A stretch of 64,000 nt of DNA from Methyloversatilis sp. (GTDB lineage: Bacteria; Pseudomonadota; Gammaproteobacteria; Burkholderiales; Rhodocyclaceae): assembly GCA_016791045.1 (NCBI GenBank), contig JAEUNO010000025.1:27106-91105 (forward strand), written 5' to 3'. The notes beneath the pieces are model-generated. The model was given only the letters and a program-made list of their open reading frames with translations. It was not told the origin of the DNA and made no database searches. Made by a program: the position numbers and the translations under genes. This document shows, one piece after another, positions 56,880 through 64,000 of the stretch (within the stretch, counting starts at the first letter, position 1; the number at the start of each line of letters is the position of its first letter).

Positions 56880-58967
56880 TCAGAAGGTGTAGCGAATACC
56901 TGCGAACACCAGCCTTGGCATGCCAACCTGGATGCCGCGTGTGCGGTCGACAATGTAAGTCTTGTCGCCGAGGTTCTTCGCGGTCAGGAAAACGCTGAAC
57001 GCACGATCGAAGCGGTAGTTGAGGCTGGCATTCCAGATAGTGTAGGACGAGATTTCGCCACGCTGACCGTCAGCCGTAGGATTGGTCACGTTCGCAAAGT
57101 CTGAAAACTGGCTGCCGACGTACTGCGCTTCGAGCTCTCCGCGGAACGATCCCTTCTCGTAGCCGGCTGCTGCAGTGAGGGTGTTCCTCGGCGTGTAGGG
57201 CTGGCGCAGACCGGACTGGCTTCCGGCGATGACTGCCTGCGTTGCGACGTTTCTGAAAGACGTACTTTGCTCGGCGACCGGCAACCAGGTATAGGCGACG
57301 CGTGTGAATGCACCGCCTGCCAACGAGGCCTGACCTGAGAATTCGACGCCTTCGAACAACGCCTTTCCCTGGGACAGCGGCGTGTTGCCGCCAGCGATCG
57401 AACCCACCGCGATCAGATTGTCGAAATCAGACCTGAAATAGGCAGCCTGCAGCGCGATCTTGTCGGTCGGGCGCACGCGCGCTCCAAGTTCGAAGTTGGT
57501 CGACTCCTCCGGATCCACCTCGGTCACTGTCCCCGTACCACCAATCAGATCTTCCACGCGCGGAGGGGCAAAGCCCTTGTGTGCGCCGGCAAACACTGTA
57601 AGTGCATCGGATGGGTTCCAGGTAACGCCGATGCCCGGTGTCGTTTTGCTGACTCGCGTATCACCCGTGTCACCTGTCAGCCGGTTCCTGCGTTCAGCAT
57701 CGATGTCCTCATGACGAATGATGGGCGTGATGCTGAACGTTCCGATGTCGAAGCGGTTCGAGACATAGGCGCTGAACGCTTTGGTTTCGCGCAGATTGTT
57801 TTCCGTCACGGTGCCGGTGCGTCCGGTCGGTGACGTTGCATTGATCTGTACTCGGCGCTGTTCCTCGTAATGCATGCGGACGCCGGCCTGGAATTCACCG
57901 AACTGATGCTCTACGGTCAGCCTGGGCTCGACGCCCCAGGTGTCATATTCGCGCAGACGTCCCTGGATGGAGTTGCAGCTGTCCGGATCGACTGCGATGC
58001 CGGCGAGGCGGCTATCGCGGAATCCTGTTCCACACTGCGTGTCGGTGCTGTTGCTCGACTGTCGCCACCAGTCGCGATCGAAATGCGAGTAGTACAGATT
58101 GGTCGTCAGCACGGCTTTCTCGGTGACGGCGATTGCATGCGTCGCTGAGAAGCCGTGACGCTTGATGTCAAACCGGTCGTTCTTGAACGGGTTGTAGCGC
58201 GCACCAAAGCGATCAAATTCGGCTTGTGTCAGGCCCGTGTAGGTGAGTGTGGAGTTTTCTGTGTAGTAGTTTCCACGCAGCGTGAGAATCTGGTCACGGG
58301 TGAGGTTCATCACATATTTGACGTTCAGGTCGTCGAGTTCGTGATCAAGGTTGTCGCGCGCGCCATTTCCCTGCTTGCGCGTGTAATCAAGCAGCAGTCC
58401 GTGACCACCGATGTTGAACTTTGCATTTGCGTAGTCCCGATTGCCGACAGCGCCCTGTATGTACCCCCCTACCTCCTGCGGCGGTGCGGGAGTGATGTAG
58501 TTCACCGTGCCGCCCACCGTCTGCGGACCGAACAGCAGTGACCCCGGACCTTTCAGCACTTCGATGCGCTCGTAGCGATCGACCATCGGATGGTAGTAAC
58601 TCGCGTTGTCGCCATAAGGCGCATAGGCCAGCGGCACGCCGTCCTCAAGCAACGTCACCTTGGTTGAACGGGTCGGGTTGAGGCCACGGATGCCGATGTT
58701 GGGACGCAGTCCGAACCCTTCCTCGTCCCTCACGTTTACCCCTGTGACGCGCCGCAGTGCTTCATTGACCGTGAATACGCGGCTACCTTCAAGTTCCTTG
58801 CTGTCGATGATCTGCCCGGTCCCGGCAAGGTCCGGTAGCCGATTGGCAGTTCCGATGACATCTACGCGAGGCATGAGTATCGTCGGGCTCTCGTTCGCGA
58901 ATGTGGGGGATGACAGGGCAGCAGAAAGGGCGGCTGCGAGGGGAATGAGACGGGGCAGGTGCTTCAC
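56880..58967 (-). CDS. TonB-dependent outer-membrane ferric-siderophore receptor
   Basis: 695 residues with GTG start at 58967 and GGAG 10 bases upstream. A signal peptide (LIPLAAALSAALSSPTFA) is followed by the plug domain (VFTVNEALRRVTGVNVRDEEGFGLRPNIGIRGLNPTRSTKVTLLEDGVPLAYAPYGDNASYYHPMVDRYERIEVLKGPGSLLFGPQTVGGTVNYIT) and the 22-strand barrel, ending in the aromatic RYTF. The plug is FecA-like (ferric dicitrate class) but has no FecA-type N-terminal signalling domain, so it does not drive a FecR/FecI system. Length is normal. Confidence 0.94.
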   Translation of the reverse strand: MKHLPRLIPLAAALSAALSSPTFANESPTILMPRVDVIGTANRLPDLAGTGQIIDSKELEGSRVFTVNEALRRVTGVNVRDEEGFGLRPNIGIRGLNPTRSTKVTLLEDGVPLAYAPYGDNASYYHPMVDRYERIEVLKGPGSLLFGPQTVGGTVNYITPAPPQEVGGYIQGAVGNRDYANAKFNIGGHGLLLDYTRKQGNGARDNLDHELDDLNVKYVMNLTRDQILTLRGNYYTENSTLTYTGLTQAEFDRFGARYNPFKNDRFDIKRHGFSATHAIAVTEKAVLTTNLYYSHFDRDWWRQSSNSTDTQCGTGFRDSRLAGIAVDPDSCNSIQGRLREYDTWGVEPRLTVEHQFGEFQAGVRMHYEEQRRVQINATSPTGRTGTVTENNLRETKAFSAYVSNRFDIGTFSITPIIRHEDIDAERRNRLTGDTGDTRVSKTTPGIGVTWNPSDALTVFAGAHKGFAPPRVEDLIGGTGTVTEVDPEESTNFELGARVRPTDKIALQAAYFRSDFDNLIAVGSIAGGNTPLSQGKALFEGVEFSGQASLAGGAFTRVAYTWLPVAEQSTSFRNVATQAVIAGSQSGLRQPYTPRNTLTAAAGYEKGSFRGELEAQYVGSQFSDFANVTNPTADGQRGEISSYTIWNASLNYRFDRAFSVFLTAKNLGDKTYIVDRTRGIQVGMPRLVFAGIRYTF

Positions 58968-59025
58968 GGCTGTAGCTCCATTAGGGAAGTGACGTCGGTC
59001 GTCGAACGGCTTGAATCAGCTCCGT

Positions 59026-59054
59026 AATGTAAACGTATCGTAAATAGTTCTCAA
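59026..59054 (-). promoter_or_regulatory. Promoter with Fur-like box for the iron-uptake operon
   Basis: On the minus strand TTGAGA (59054-59049), a 17-bp spacer and TACATT (59031-59026). The -35 begins a Fur-type 7-1-7 sequence (TTGAGAACTATTTACGA, 59054-59038), with 7 of 8 matches in the left half and 5 of 8 in the right against TTGAGAAT-n-ATTCTCAA. The surrounding 59020-59090 is unusually AT-rich. The rest of 58968-59215 has no gene. Confidence 0.5.
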
Positions 59055-59215
59055 CTAGATTTAAAGAACCATTTCTATTTGTGTCGTGATTGAACCGCTT
59101 CCAGGCACGTGACGGGTCGTCACTGCTGGCCGGTTGACGGGCAGTCAGGATTTGCGGGGTAGCGGGTGTTCGCGCCGATGGTGGCTGGTGACCAGCACCG
59201 GTATGGCGCGCAGGC

Positions 59216-59353
59216 TTACAGGTAGAGCACCGCGGGGAATACGGTCACGGCCAGCACGAACACCAGCCATTCGATGTTGTTGCGGGCCAGAAAACCGGTG
59301 AAGTGCAGGATGAGTACGGTGATTGCAACGATGTAATACAGGATGAACCACAT
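59216..59353 (-). CDS. Small two-helix membrane protein (45 residues)
   Basis: On the minus strand the codons read MWFILYYIVAITVLILHF, then a turn TGFLARNNIE, then WLVFVLAVTVFPAVLYL. This predicts two short transmembrane helices with a basic turn. GGAG lies 10 bases before the ATG. It lies between the TonB receptor promoter and nadC, on the same strand as both. No family is recognised. It is too short for a standard ORF cut-off and may be missed by annotation pipelines. Confidence 0.6.
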   Translation of the reverse strand: MWFILYYIVAITVLILHFTGFLARNNIEWLVFVLAVTVFPAVLYL

Positions 59354-59395
59354 CAGCCCGGGTCTCCGCAGGTGTCGGTCGAGTGTGCCGGACGC

Positions 59396-60244
59396 TCAGC
59401 GTTCGACATGACGAAGGGAAAGGTCGATCGCGCGCACGTTCTTGGTCAGCACGCCGATCGAAATGCGGTCCACACCGGTTTCCGCAATGGCGCGCACCCG
59501 GTCCAGATCCACGCCGCCGGACGCTTCGAGTTCTGCCCGGTCGTCATTGATCGCCACCGCCTCGCGCATCTGGTCGATGCTCATGTTGTCCAGCAGCACC
59601 ATGGTGGCACCGGCGTCCAGCGCCTCGCGCAGCTGCGCCAGCGTCTCCACCTCGATCTGTATGAACGCGTTCGACGGTGCAATGCCGCGCGCCCGTGCCA
59701 GCACCGGGCGGATGCCGCCAGCCGCCATGATGTGGTTTTCCTTGATCAGGATGCCGTCATACAGCCCCATGCGGTGGTTCAGCCCGCCGCCGATGCGCAC
59801 CGCGTACTTCTGCGCCAGTCGCAGGCCGGGCAAGGTCTTGCGCGTATCGACGATGCGCGCCGAGGTACCGCCGATGGCATCGACGAAACGGCGCGTCATC
59901 GTGGCAGTGGCGGACAGCAGCTGCACGAAATTCAGCGCAGCACGTTCGGCGGTCAGCAGGGCACGCGTCTCGGACAGGATTTCGCACAGCTTCTGGTCCG
60001 GCGCCACCCATTCGCCTTCGGGTACGTGCCAGGCGACCGTCGCTTTCGGATCGAGCGCGCGCAGGCAGGCTTCGAACCAGTCGCGACCGCACAGCACCGC
60101 TTCCTCGCGCGCCGTCACCAGGCCCTGCGCAGCACGCCCGGGCGGAATCAGGCGCGCCGTCAGATCGCCGGTGCCGACATCCTCGGCGAGCGCCTGCGAC
60201 ACATTGCGCTGGATTTCGATGGACAGCTGTTCATTTTCCCGCAT
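59396..60244 (-). CDS. nadC: Nicotinate-nucleotide pyrophosphorylase (carboxylating)
   Basis: A 282-residue quinolinate phosphoribosyltransferase of NAD synthesis. EDVGTGDLTARLIP, ALLTAERAALNFVQLLSATATMTRRFVDAI, VDTRKTLPGLRLAQKYAVRIGGGLNHRMGLYDGILIKENHI and EVETLAQLREALDAGATMVLLDNMS are all family motifs. Length is normal. Start ATG 60244. It is the last intact core gene before the junction. Confidence 0.97.
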   Translation of the reverse strand: MRENEQLSIEIQRNVSQALAEDVGTGDLTARLIPPGRAAQGLVTAREEAVLCGRDWFEACLRALDPKATVAWHVPEGEWVAPDQKLCEILSETRALLTAERAALNFVQLLSATATMTRRFVDAIGGTSARIVDTRKTLPGLRLAQKYAVRIGGGLNHRMGLYDGILIKENHIMAAGGIRPVLARARGIAPSNAFIQIEVETLAQLREALDAGATMVLLDNMSIDQMREAVAINDDRAELEASGGVDLDRVRAIAETGVDRISIGVLTKNVRAIDLSLRHVER

Positions 60245-60325
60245 GGCAGTGACCGGTAGATCGAAGCGGCGGATTCTAGCATCGCGCTCGTGCGCGCCAT
60301 GCGGCGGCAGTCACACCGGACACGC

Positions 60326-60568
60326 TCAGCGTCGGTGCGCCAGCCAGGCACTCAGCAGTCCGCTGGCCACGATGATGGCCGCCCCGCCGATGGCACTGGC
60401 GCCCGGCAGGTCACCGAACACCAGCCAGCCCATCAGCGTCGCCCAGACCAGTTGTACATAGATGAGCGGGCTCAGCGTCGACGCCGGCGCTAAGGCCATC
60501 GCGCGGATCAGCAGGAAGTGGCCGGCCATGCCGCCATTGGCCATTACTCCTAAGTACGTCGGCAACAC
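60326..60568 (-). pseudogene. EamA/DMT-family transporter, C-terminal fragment
   Basis: Only the last quarter of a drug/metabolite-type transporter remains: GHFLLIRAMALAPASTLSPLIYVQLVWATLMGWLVFGDLPGASAIGGAAIIVASGLLSAWLAHRR, with two to three helices. A full protein would have about 290 residues and ten helices; upstream codons (minus strand, beyond about 60550) no longer match the family and soon hit a stop. The gene was cut by the event that brought in the sequence to the right. The frame opens at 60568, but the true homologous part begins near 60550. Confidence 0.8.
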
Positions 60569-60729
60569 GCTGGTTTGCGGACGCTGTTCGGAATTTTCGG
60601 GTCAATGGCAGTAGTTCAGGTATTCCTATGATGGTTGACACTTAACTACGTTGGATGTTGGAGCCTTCAGCGGTATCGGGGAAGAGATAACATGGTTTAT
60701 CGTCGTCGTCTTTTCAGAGTATCCAACGA
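60545..60729. other. Junction between core chromosome and metal-resistance island
   Basis: At about 60545-60560 EamA homology stops and base composition drops in GC. The 180 bp hold no recognisable gene, no known transposon end and no tRNA. Reading frames in it are short. It probably represents the left boundary of an acquired block. Confidence 0.6.
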
Positions 60730-62133
60730 CTACTGATGGATACAGGGTAAAGAGAGCGTGAAGCGTGTTTTTCCACCTTCCGAATTGACGCCCACATCCC
60801 CGCCATGAGCGAACCCAATAGATTGGGTTATCGCGAGCCCTAAGCCTGAATTTTCTGTCGTGCGCAGGCGCGAACTGTCGACACGGTAAAAACGATCGAA
60901 CAGACGAGGCAAATGTTCGGCCGGGATGTCGCTCCCTGTGTTCTCGACGGAGACCAGAATCCTGCCTTCACTGTTTTTCTCGATTCGAACGGTAACCTTG
61001 CCCTCGTTCGGTGTATGTCGCAGCGCATTGGATAGCAGATTGCTGACTGCACGGCGCAGCATCAATCGGTCCCCAGAGATTTGGCCGCCACCAGAGAGTG
61101 ACAGGGCGACCGACTTTTCTTCGGCAAGTACTTCGTAATACTCCAGCAAATCGCCGATTTCCTCGGCGAGATTGATCGGTTCCTGGTTCGGGATGATTTG
61201 CTTGTTGTCGGCCTTGGCAAGAAAGAGCATGTCCGAAATGGTACGCGACAAGCGCTCGAACTCTTCTGCATTCGACGCCAGGATGTCCCTATAGTCGTCC
61301 GCAGAGCGTGCTTTCGAGAGCGTGACCTGGGTCTGGGTCAATAGATTGCTGACCGGCGTGCGCAACTCATGGGCCAAGTCCGATGAAAAATCCGACAGAC
61401 GCTGAAAGGACTCCTCCAAGCGAGAAAGCATGCCATTCAGGGTGTCGGCCAGATCAGCCAATTCGCATGGGATGGCTTCGACCGGCAAGCGGGTATGCAG
61501 GCGATTGGCGGTAATCTCGGCAGCCTGGCGCTTAATGGCCAGCAACGGCAATAGGCCGCGCCGGACGACAAACCAGCCGAGCAATCCCATCGCCAGGGTT
61601 GCCAAGCTCATGAACCCCCACAAGGTCTGCCGAAAGGAAGTCATGAAGTGCTCGTGATGGGTGATTTCTGTGGCAATTGCCACGGCGTAACTGCCGCTAC
61701 CATCGGCACCAAGCTTGAGCATCGAGGAAATTCCCCGCCATGGCTGGCCGTCGTTAGTGCTCCATTTGACGGGTTGCTTGCGCCTTGATGTCGCGCCAAT
61801 GGTCAGTAGATCCTGCGGAAATACCATGGATTCGTTGGCATACAGCGTTTCGCCATTCTGGTCATAGACAGCAACGATCAGCCCATGATGCCCCGTCAGC
61901 GCATCGTCCAATTGCTGGGTCAGCGTCTCTTTCGGCTGACTGCCCGGATCTCGTTCCAGGATATGCCTCGCCAACTGCATTTTTCCATTTAACACATCCA
62001 AATCCTGCTCTTCGAAGTGGCGTTCAACCGCATTGCCAATAAGTAGGCCAAGCAGGAACAGCACAAAGGCTGAGGCCAGCGCAAACAGCAGGGTCAGGCG
62101 AAGCGTCAGTGAGGGACGGCGGGTTGGGGTCAA
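60730..62133 (-). CDS. Heavy-metal sensor histidine kinase (CusS/CzcS type)
   Basis: A 467-residue kinase: TM1 residues about 11-33, periplasmic sensor about 34-170, TM2 about 175-197, HAMP ([28 protein letters not shown]), HisKA ([38 protein letters not shown], phospho-His in AHELR), and HATPase ([48 protein letters not shown]). The family senses Cu/Ag or Cd/Zn/Co. The start is TTG overlapping the regulator's stop (TTGA). GC is lower and codon choice differs from the genes left of 60.5 kb. Confidence 0.93.
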   Translation of the reverse strand: MTPTRRPSLTLRLTLLFALASAFVLFLLGLLIGNAVERHFEEQDLDVLNGKMQLARHILERDPGSQPKETLTQQLDDALTGHHGLIVAVYDQNGETLYANESMVFPQDLLTIGATSRRKQPVKWSTNDGQPWRGISSMLKLGADGSGSYAVAIATEITHHEHFMTSFRQTLWGFMSLATLAMGLLGWFVVRRGLLPLLAIKRQAAEITANRLHTRLPVEAIPCELADLADTLNGMLSRLEESFQRLSDFSSDLAHELRTPVSNLLTQTQVTLSKARSADDYRDILASNAEEFERLSRTISDMLFLAKADNKQIIPNQEPINLAEEIGDLLEYYEVLAEEKSVALSLSGGGQISGDRLMLRRAVSNLLSNALRHTPNEGKVTVRIEKNSEGRILVSVENTGSDIPAEHLPRLFDRFYRVDSSRLRTTENSGLGLAITQSIGFAHGGDVGVNSEGGKTRFTLSLPCIHQ

Positions 62134-62807
62134 TCAATAATCTCCAAAACATAGCCCATGCCACGTACGGTACGAATCAATTTGGGTTCGTATCCTTCAT
62201 CGATCTTGATCCGCAGGCGCTTGATCGCGACATCTATGACGTTGGTGTCGCTGTCGAAATTCATATCCCAGACCTGGGAGGCGATCAATGAGCGAGGCAA
62301 CACTTCACCCTGACGGCGCAGCAACAATTCGAGCAAGGCAAATTCCTTGGCGGTTAGATCGATGCGTTTGCCCGCCCGATTGACCCGGCGGCGCAGCAAG
62401 TCAAGTTCAAGGTCGGCAGCGCGCAGAAACTCGGATTCCTTGGCTTTTCCACCCCGACGCAACAGGGTTCTGACCCGAGCCAAAAGTTCGGAGAAGGCAA
62501 ATGGTTTGACCAGGTAGTCGTCAGCGCCCAGTTCCAGTCCCTTGACCCGGTCTTCCACCTGGTCGCGTGCCGTCAGAAACAGCACCGGCATTTCCTTGCC
62601 CGCCCGGCGAATGCCTTGCAACACCTGCCAGCCATCGATACCCGGGAGCATGACGTCGAGGATCGCTAGATCATAAGCCTCTGTCAGCGCCAGATGCAGC
62701 CCGTCGAGGCCGTTGACGGCCAAATCCACAACGAAACCTGCCTCGACCAAGCCCTGCTTGAGGTAGGTGCCGGTTTTGGTTTCATCTTCCACCACAAGAA
62801 TTTTCAT
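62130..62807 (-). CDS. Heavy-metal response regulator (CusR/CzcR/IrlR type)
   Basis: A 225-residue OmpR-family regulator. The receiver domain has the acidic pair in VVEDE, phospho-acceptor Asp51 ([10 protein letters not shown]), TARD and [10 protein letters not shown]; the winged-helix domain ends [41 protein letters not shown] is diagnostic for heavy-metal regulators. ATG 62807 gives the exact family start; the open frame extends further upstream without homology. It is divergent from the efflux gene at 63068, with a perfect palindrome between. Confidence 0.94.
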   Translation of the reverse strand: MKILVVEDETKTGTYLKQGLVEAGFVVDLAVNGLDGLHLALTEAYDLAILDVMLPGIDGWQVLQGIRRAGKEMPVLFLTARDQVEDRVKGLELGADDYLVKPFAFSELLARVRTLLRRGGKAKESEFLRAADLELDLLRRRVNRAGKRIDLTAKEFALLELLLRRQGEVLPRSLIASQVWDMNFDSDTNVIDVAIKRLRIKIDEGYEPKLIRTVRGMGYVLEIID

Positions 62808-62874
62808 CGCTTTCTCCGCCATCCAGTGGCTATTGATGGCGCATTTTCCGTCGCTTTTAAAGGCCAAACGCCTA

Positions 62875-62892
62875 GATTACGAAAATGTAATC
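62875..62892. promoter_or_regulatory. Palindrome GATTAC-N6-GTAATC, candidate metal-regulator operator
   Basis: Perfect 6-base arms (62875-62880 and 62887-62892) spaced by GAAAAT lie in the 260-bp divergent region, 68 bp from the regulator start and 176 bp from the efflux start. TTAC-N6-GTAA palindromes are reported for CopR/CinR-type copper response regulators, to my recollection; that match is suggestive only. The rest of 62808-63067 is AT-rich and has no gene. Confidence 0.6.
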
Positions 62893-63067
62893 CGCAAGTC
62901 AGCAAAATGTTGGTTCGGCGAAAGCATGATATCTACCATGTGCTTCTAGCCGGAGCGCGTTGAAGCAAGATGTATTGACGGATCGTAGTTTATCGATCAG
63001 CTTCCAGTTAGGGAGTGCTCTGTACCATGTTGTCATTTGAACGAAAGCTTATTGTGAATTTACCTCA

Positions 63068-64000
63068 ATGAATTGCTATCAGCCAACCACAAAAATGAGC
63101 ACATGGATCAGTTGTCTGTTCTTTTTGCTGGCCACTCCAATTGGTTCCGCTCAGGCGGAAACCCTGCGCGATGTGTTTGAAAAAGCGTGGGCCAATTCCC
63201 CTCAAGGGAAAACAGTAGTCGCGAGACGCGAGGAAGCGACCGCCAGCCGCACCGTTGCCGAATCCTTGTTTCCCGGCACCCCGAGAATCGGCTTGGCGCA
63301 GCGCACTGACCGCTGGAACGACAATCTCGGCAAAGAAGAAAGCGAAATCGGCATTTCAGTTCCGCTCTGGCTACCCGGTCAAAAATCAGCCCGGATAGCG
63401 GTTGCCGATGCCGATAGCGACGAGAGTCAGCGGAGCATTGCCGCCACCCGGCTGGCCGTCGCCGGCGAATTGCGGACGGCCCTATGGACGCTCTATCTGG
63501 CGCAAAGTGAAGCGGCGGTTGCCGTTGAACGTCTTGAGGCAGCGGCCAAACTGGAAGACGATGTGGCCAAGCGGGTCAAAGTCGGTGAAATGGCCCGCTC
63601 CGATCTGCTTCTCGTCAAGCAGGAAACCAGCAACGCTCGGGCCGCTGCGGCCGAAGCGAACGCACGTGTAGTACGCAGCACGCAGCGCTACCGGGTCCTG
63701 ACCGGCAGCGACCGCTTGCCGGACAATCCGCAAGAGCTGGTTATGGCAGCAGCCGCTGAAGATGTTCATCCCCGCCTGGCGGCCGGGCAGGCCATTGCCG
63801 AGCGTGCCCGTGCCGCCATGAAACTGGCCCAAGAGTCGCGCCGCGATTCGCCCAGCATTGGCGTGCAATATCGACGGGAGCGCGATGCCTCCGGCGCCAC
63901 TCCACGCGACAGCATCGGTTTCGCCATCACCATTCCCTTCGCTGGCGAGGTGCGTAATGCGCCCTTGGTTGCCAGCGCCAACACGGCGCTGATCCAGGCC
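63068..64000 (+). CDS. TolC/CzcC-type outer-membrane efflux protein (partial)
   Basis: 311 residues visible, open at the right window edge. Signal peptide ISCLFFLLATPIGSAQA, then the outer-membrane efflux repeat (TLRDVFEKAWANSP; ESEIGISVPLWLPGQKSARIAVADADSDESQRSIAATRLAVAGELRTALWTLYLAQSEAAVAVERLEAAAKLEDDVAKRVKVGEMARSDLLLVKQETSNARAAAAEA) with long helical coils of the TolC tunnel. The position beside a heavy-metal two-component system suggests the outer component of an RND metal pump (CzcCBA/CusCBA type), with the pump genes beyond the window. Start ATG 63068; ATG 63095 is an alternative; neither has a strong ribosome-binding site. Confidence 0.88.
   Translation, partial: MNCYQPTTKMSTWISCLFFLLATPIGSAQAETLRDVFEKAWANSPQGKTVVARREEATASRTVAESLFPGTPRIGLAQRTDRWNDNLGKEESEIGISVPLWLPGQKSARIAVADADSDESQRSIAATRLAVAGELRTALWTLYLAQSEAAVAVERLEAAAKLEDDVAKRVKVGEMARSDLLLVKQETSNARAAAAEANARVVRSTQRYRVLTGSDRLPDNPQELVMAAAAEDVHPRLAAGQAIAERARAAMKLAQESRRDSPSIGVQYRRERDASGATPRDSIGFAITIPFAGEVRNAPLVASANTALIQA

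Noticed and set aside
56880-58967. FecA-type signalling receptor working with the nearby ECF sigma factor
   Set aside because: The receptor lacks the N-terminal signalling domain and no FecR homologue is present; the ECF operon instead carries DUF3106.
60411-60641. Minus-strand frame starting MSTIIGIPELLPLTRKFR, considered as an integrase remnant
   Set aside because: No recombinase motif; its second half is the EamA region in the wrong frame.

Overview
The window is a GC-rich (roughly 65% by eye) chromosomal segment of a betaproteobacterium. Evidence: a class I polyhydroxyalkanoate (PHA) operon with phaC, two phaB copies and phaR; the block ndk-rlmN-pilW-rodZ-ispG-hisS-yfgM-bamB-der-hfq-hflX-hflK-hflC-DUF2065-hisZ-purA; and rpsF-priB-rpsR-rplI with dnaB downstream. 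A Rhodocyclales or Methyloversatilis-like host is a guess only. Genes are densely packed with many ATGA/GTGA/TGATG overlaps.

Layout. 1-2.7 kb: PHA synthesis and its repressor. 2.7-6.1 kb: an acetyltransferase, rimO and a D-2-hydroxyacid dehydrogenase. 6.1-6.6 kb: a tRNA Ala-Glu-Asp operon with a clear promoter and terminator. 6.7-12.9 kb: a diguanylate cyclase, a very large DUF748 envelope protein and a soluble PAS-PAS chemoreceptor-tip protein. 13.1-16.0 kb: a regulator-cydA-cydB operon for a bd-type oxidase with an FNR-like box. 16.2-31.8 kb: the housekeeping block. 31.9-39.9 kb: tRNA-Leu, RNase R, rlmB, ribosomal proteins, dnaB and a second DUF748-like protein. 40.0-49.8 kb: ohrR, phoH, a peroxiredoxin, alaA-GNAT-hom, an HPP/CBS membrane protein, thrC and an HDOD protein. 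49.9-52.5 kb: a DUF1631 gene behind a candidate flagellar sigma-28 promoter and a cyclic di-GMP-I riboswitch. 52.5-54.5 kb: an ECF sigma operon divergent from a small periplasmic protein. 54.5-59.4 kb: an isochorismatase-like hydrolase, an iron-uptake set (TonB receptor, PiuC-like dioxygenase) with an FMN 2-hydroxyacid oxidase, and a 45-residue membrane protein. 59.4-60.5 kb: nadC and the C-terminal stump of an EamA transporter.

From about 60.55 kb the sequence changes character, with lower GC and different codon use. It carries a heavy-metal-type two-component system divergent from a TolC/CzcC-type outer-membrane efflux protein that runs off the window. This looks like an acquired metal-resistance island whose left edge cut the EamA gene.

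The most interesting signals are regulatory. First, a sigma-28 promoter, a c-di-GMP aptamer and DUF1631 lie in series. Second, divergent promoters with shared CGTAAG / CGTTCAA elements flank the ECF sigma locus. Third, an FNR-like box sits beside an inverted repeat ahead of the oxidase operon. Fourth, a perfect GATTAC-N6-GTAATC palindrome lies in the metal-island divergent promoter. Fifth, an exact DnaA box precedes dnaB. No CRISPR array, prophage or complete insertion sequence was seen.
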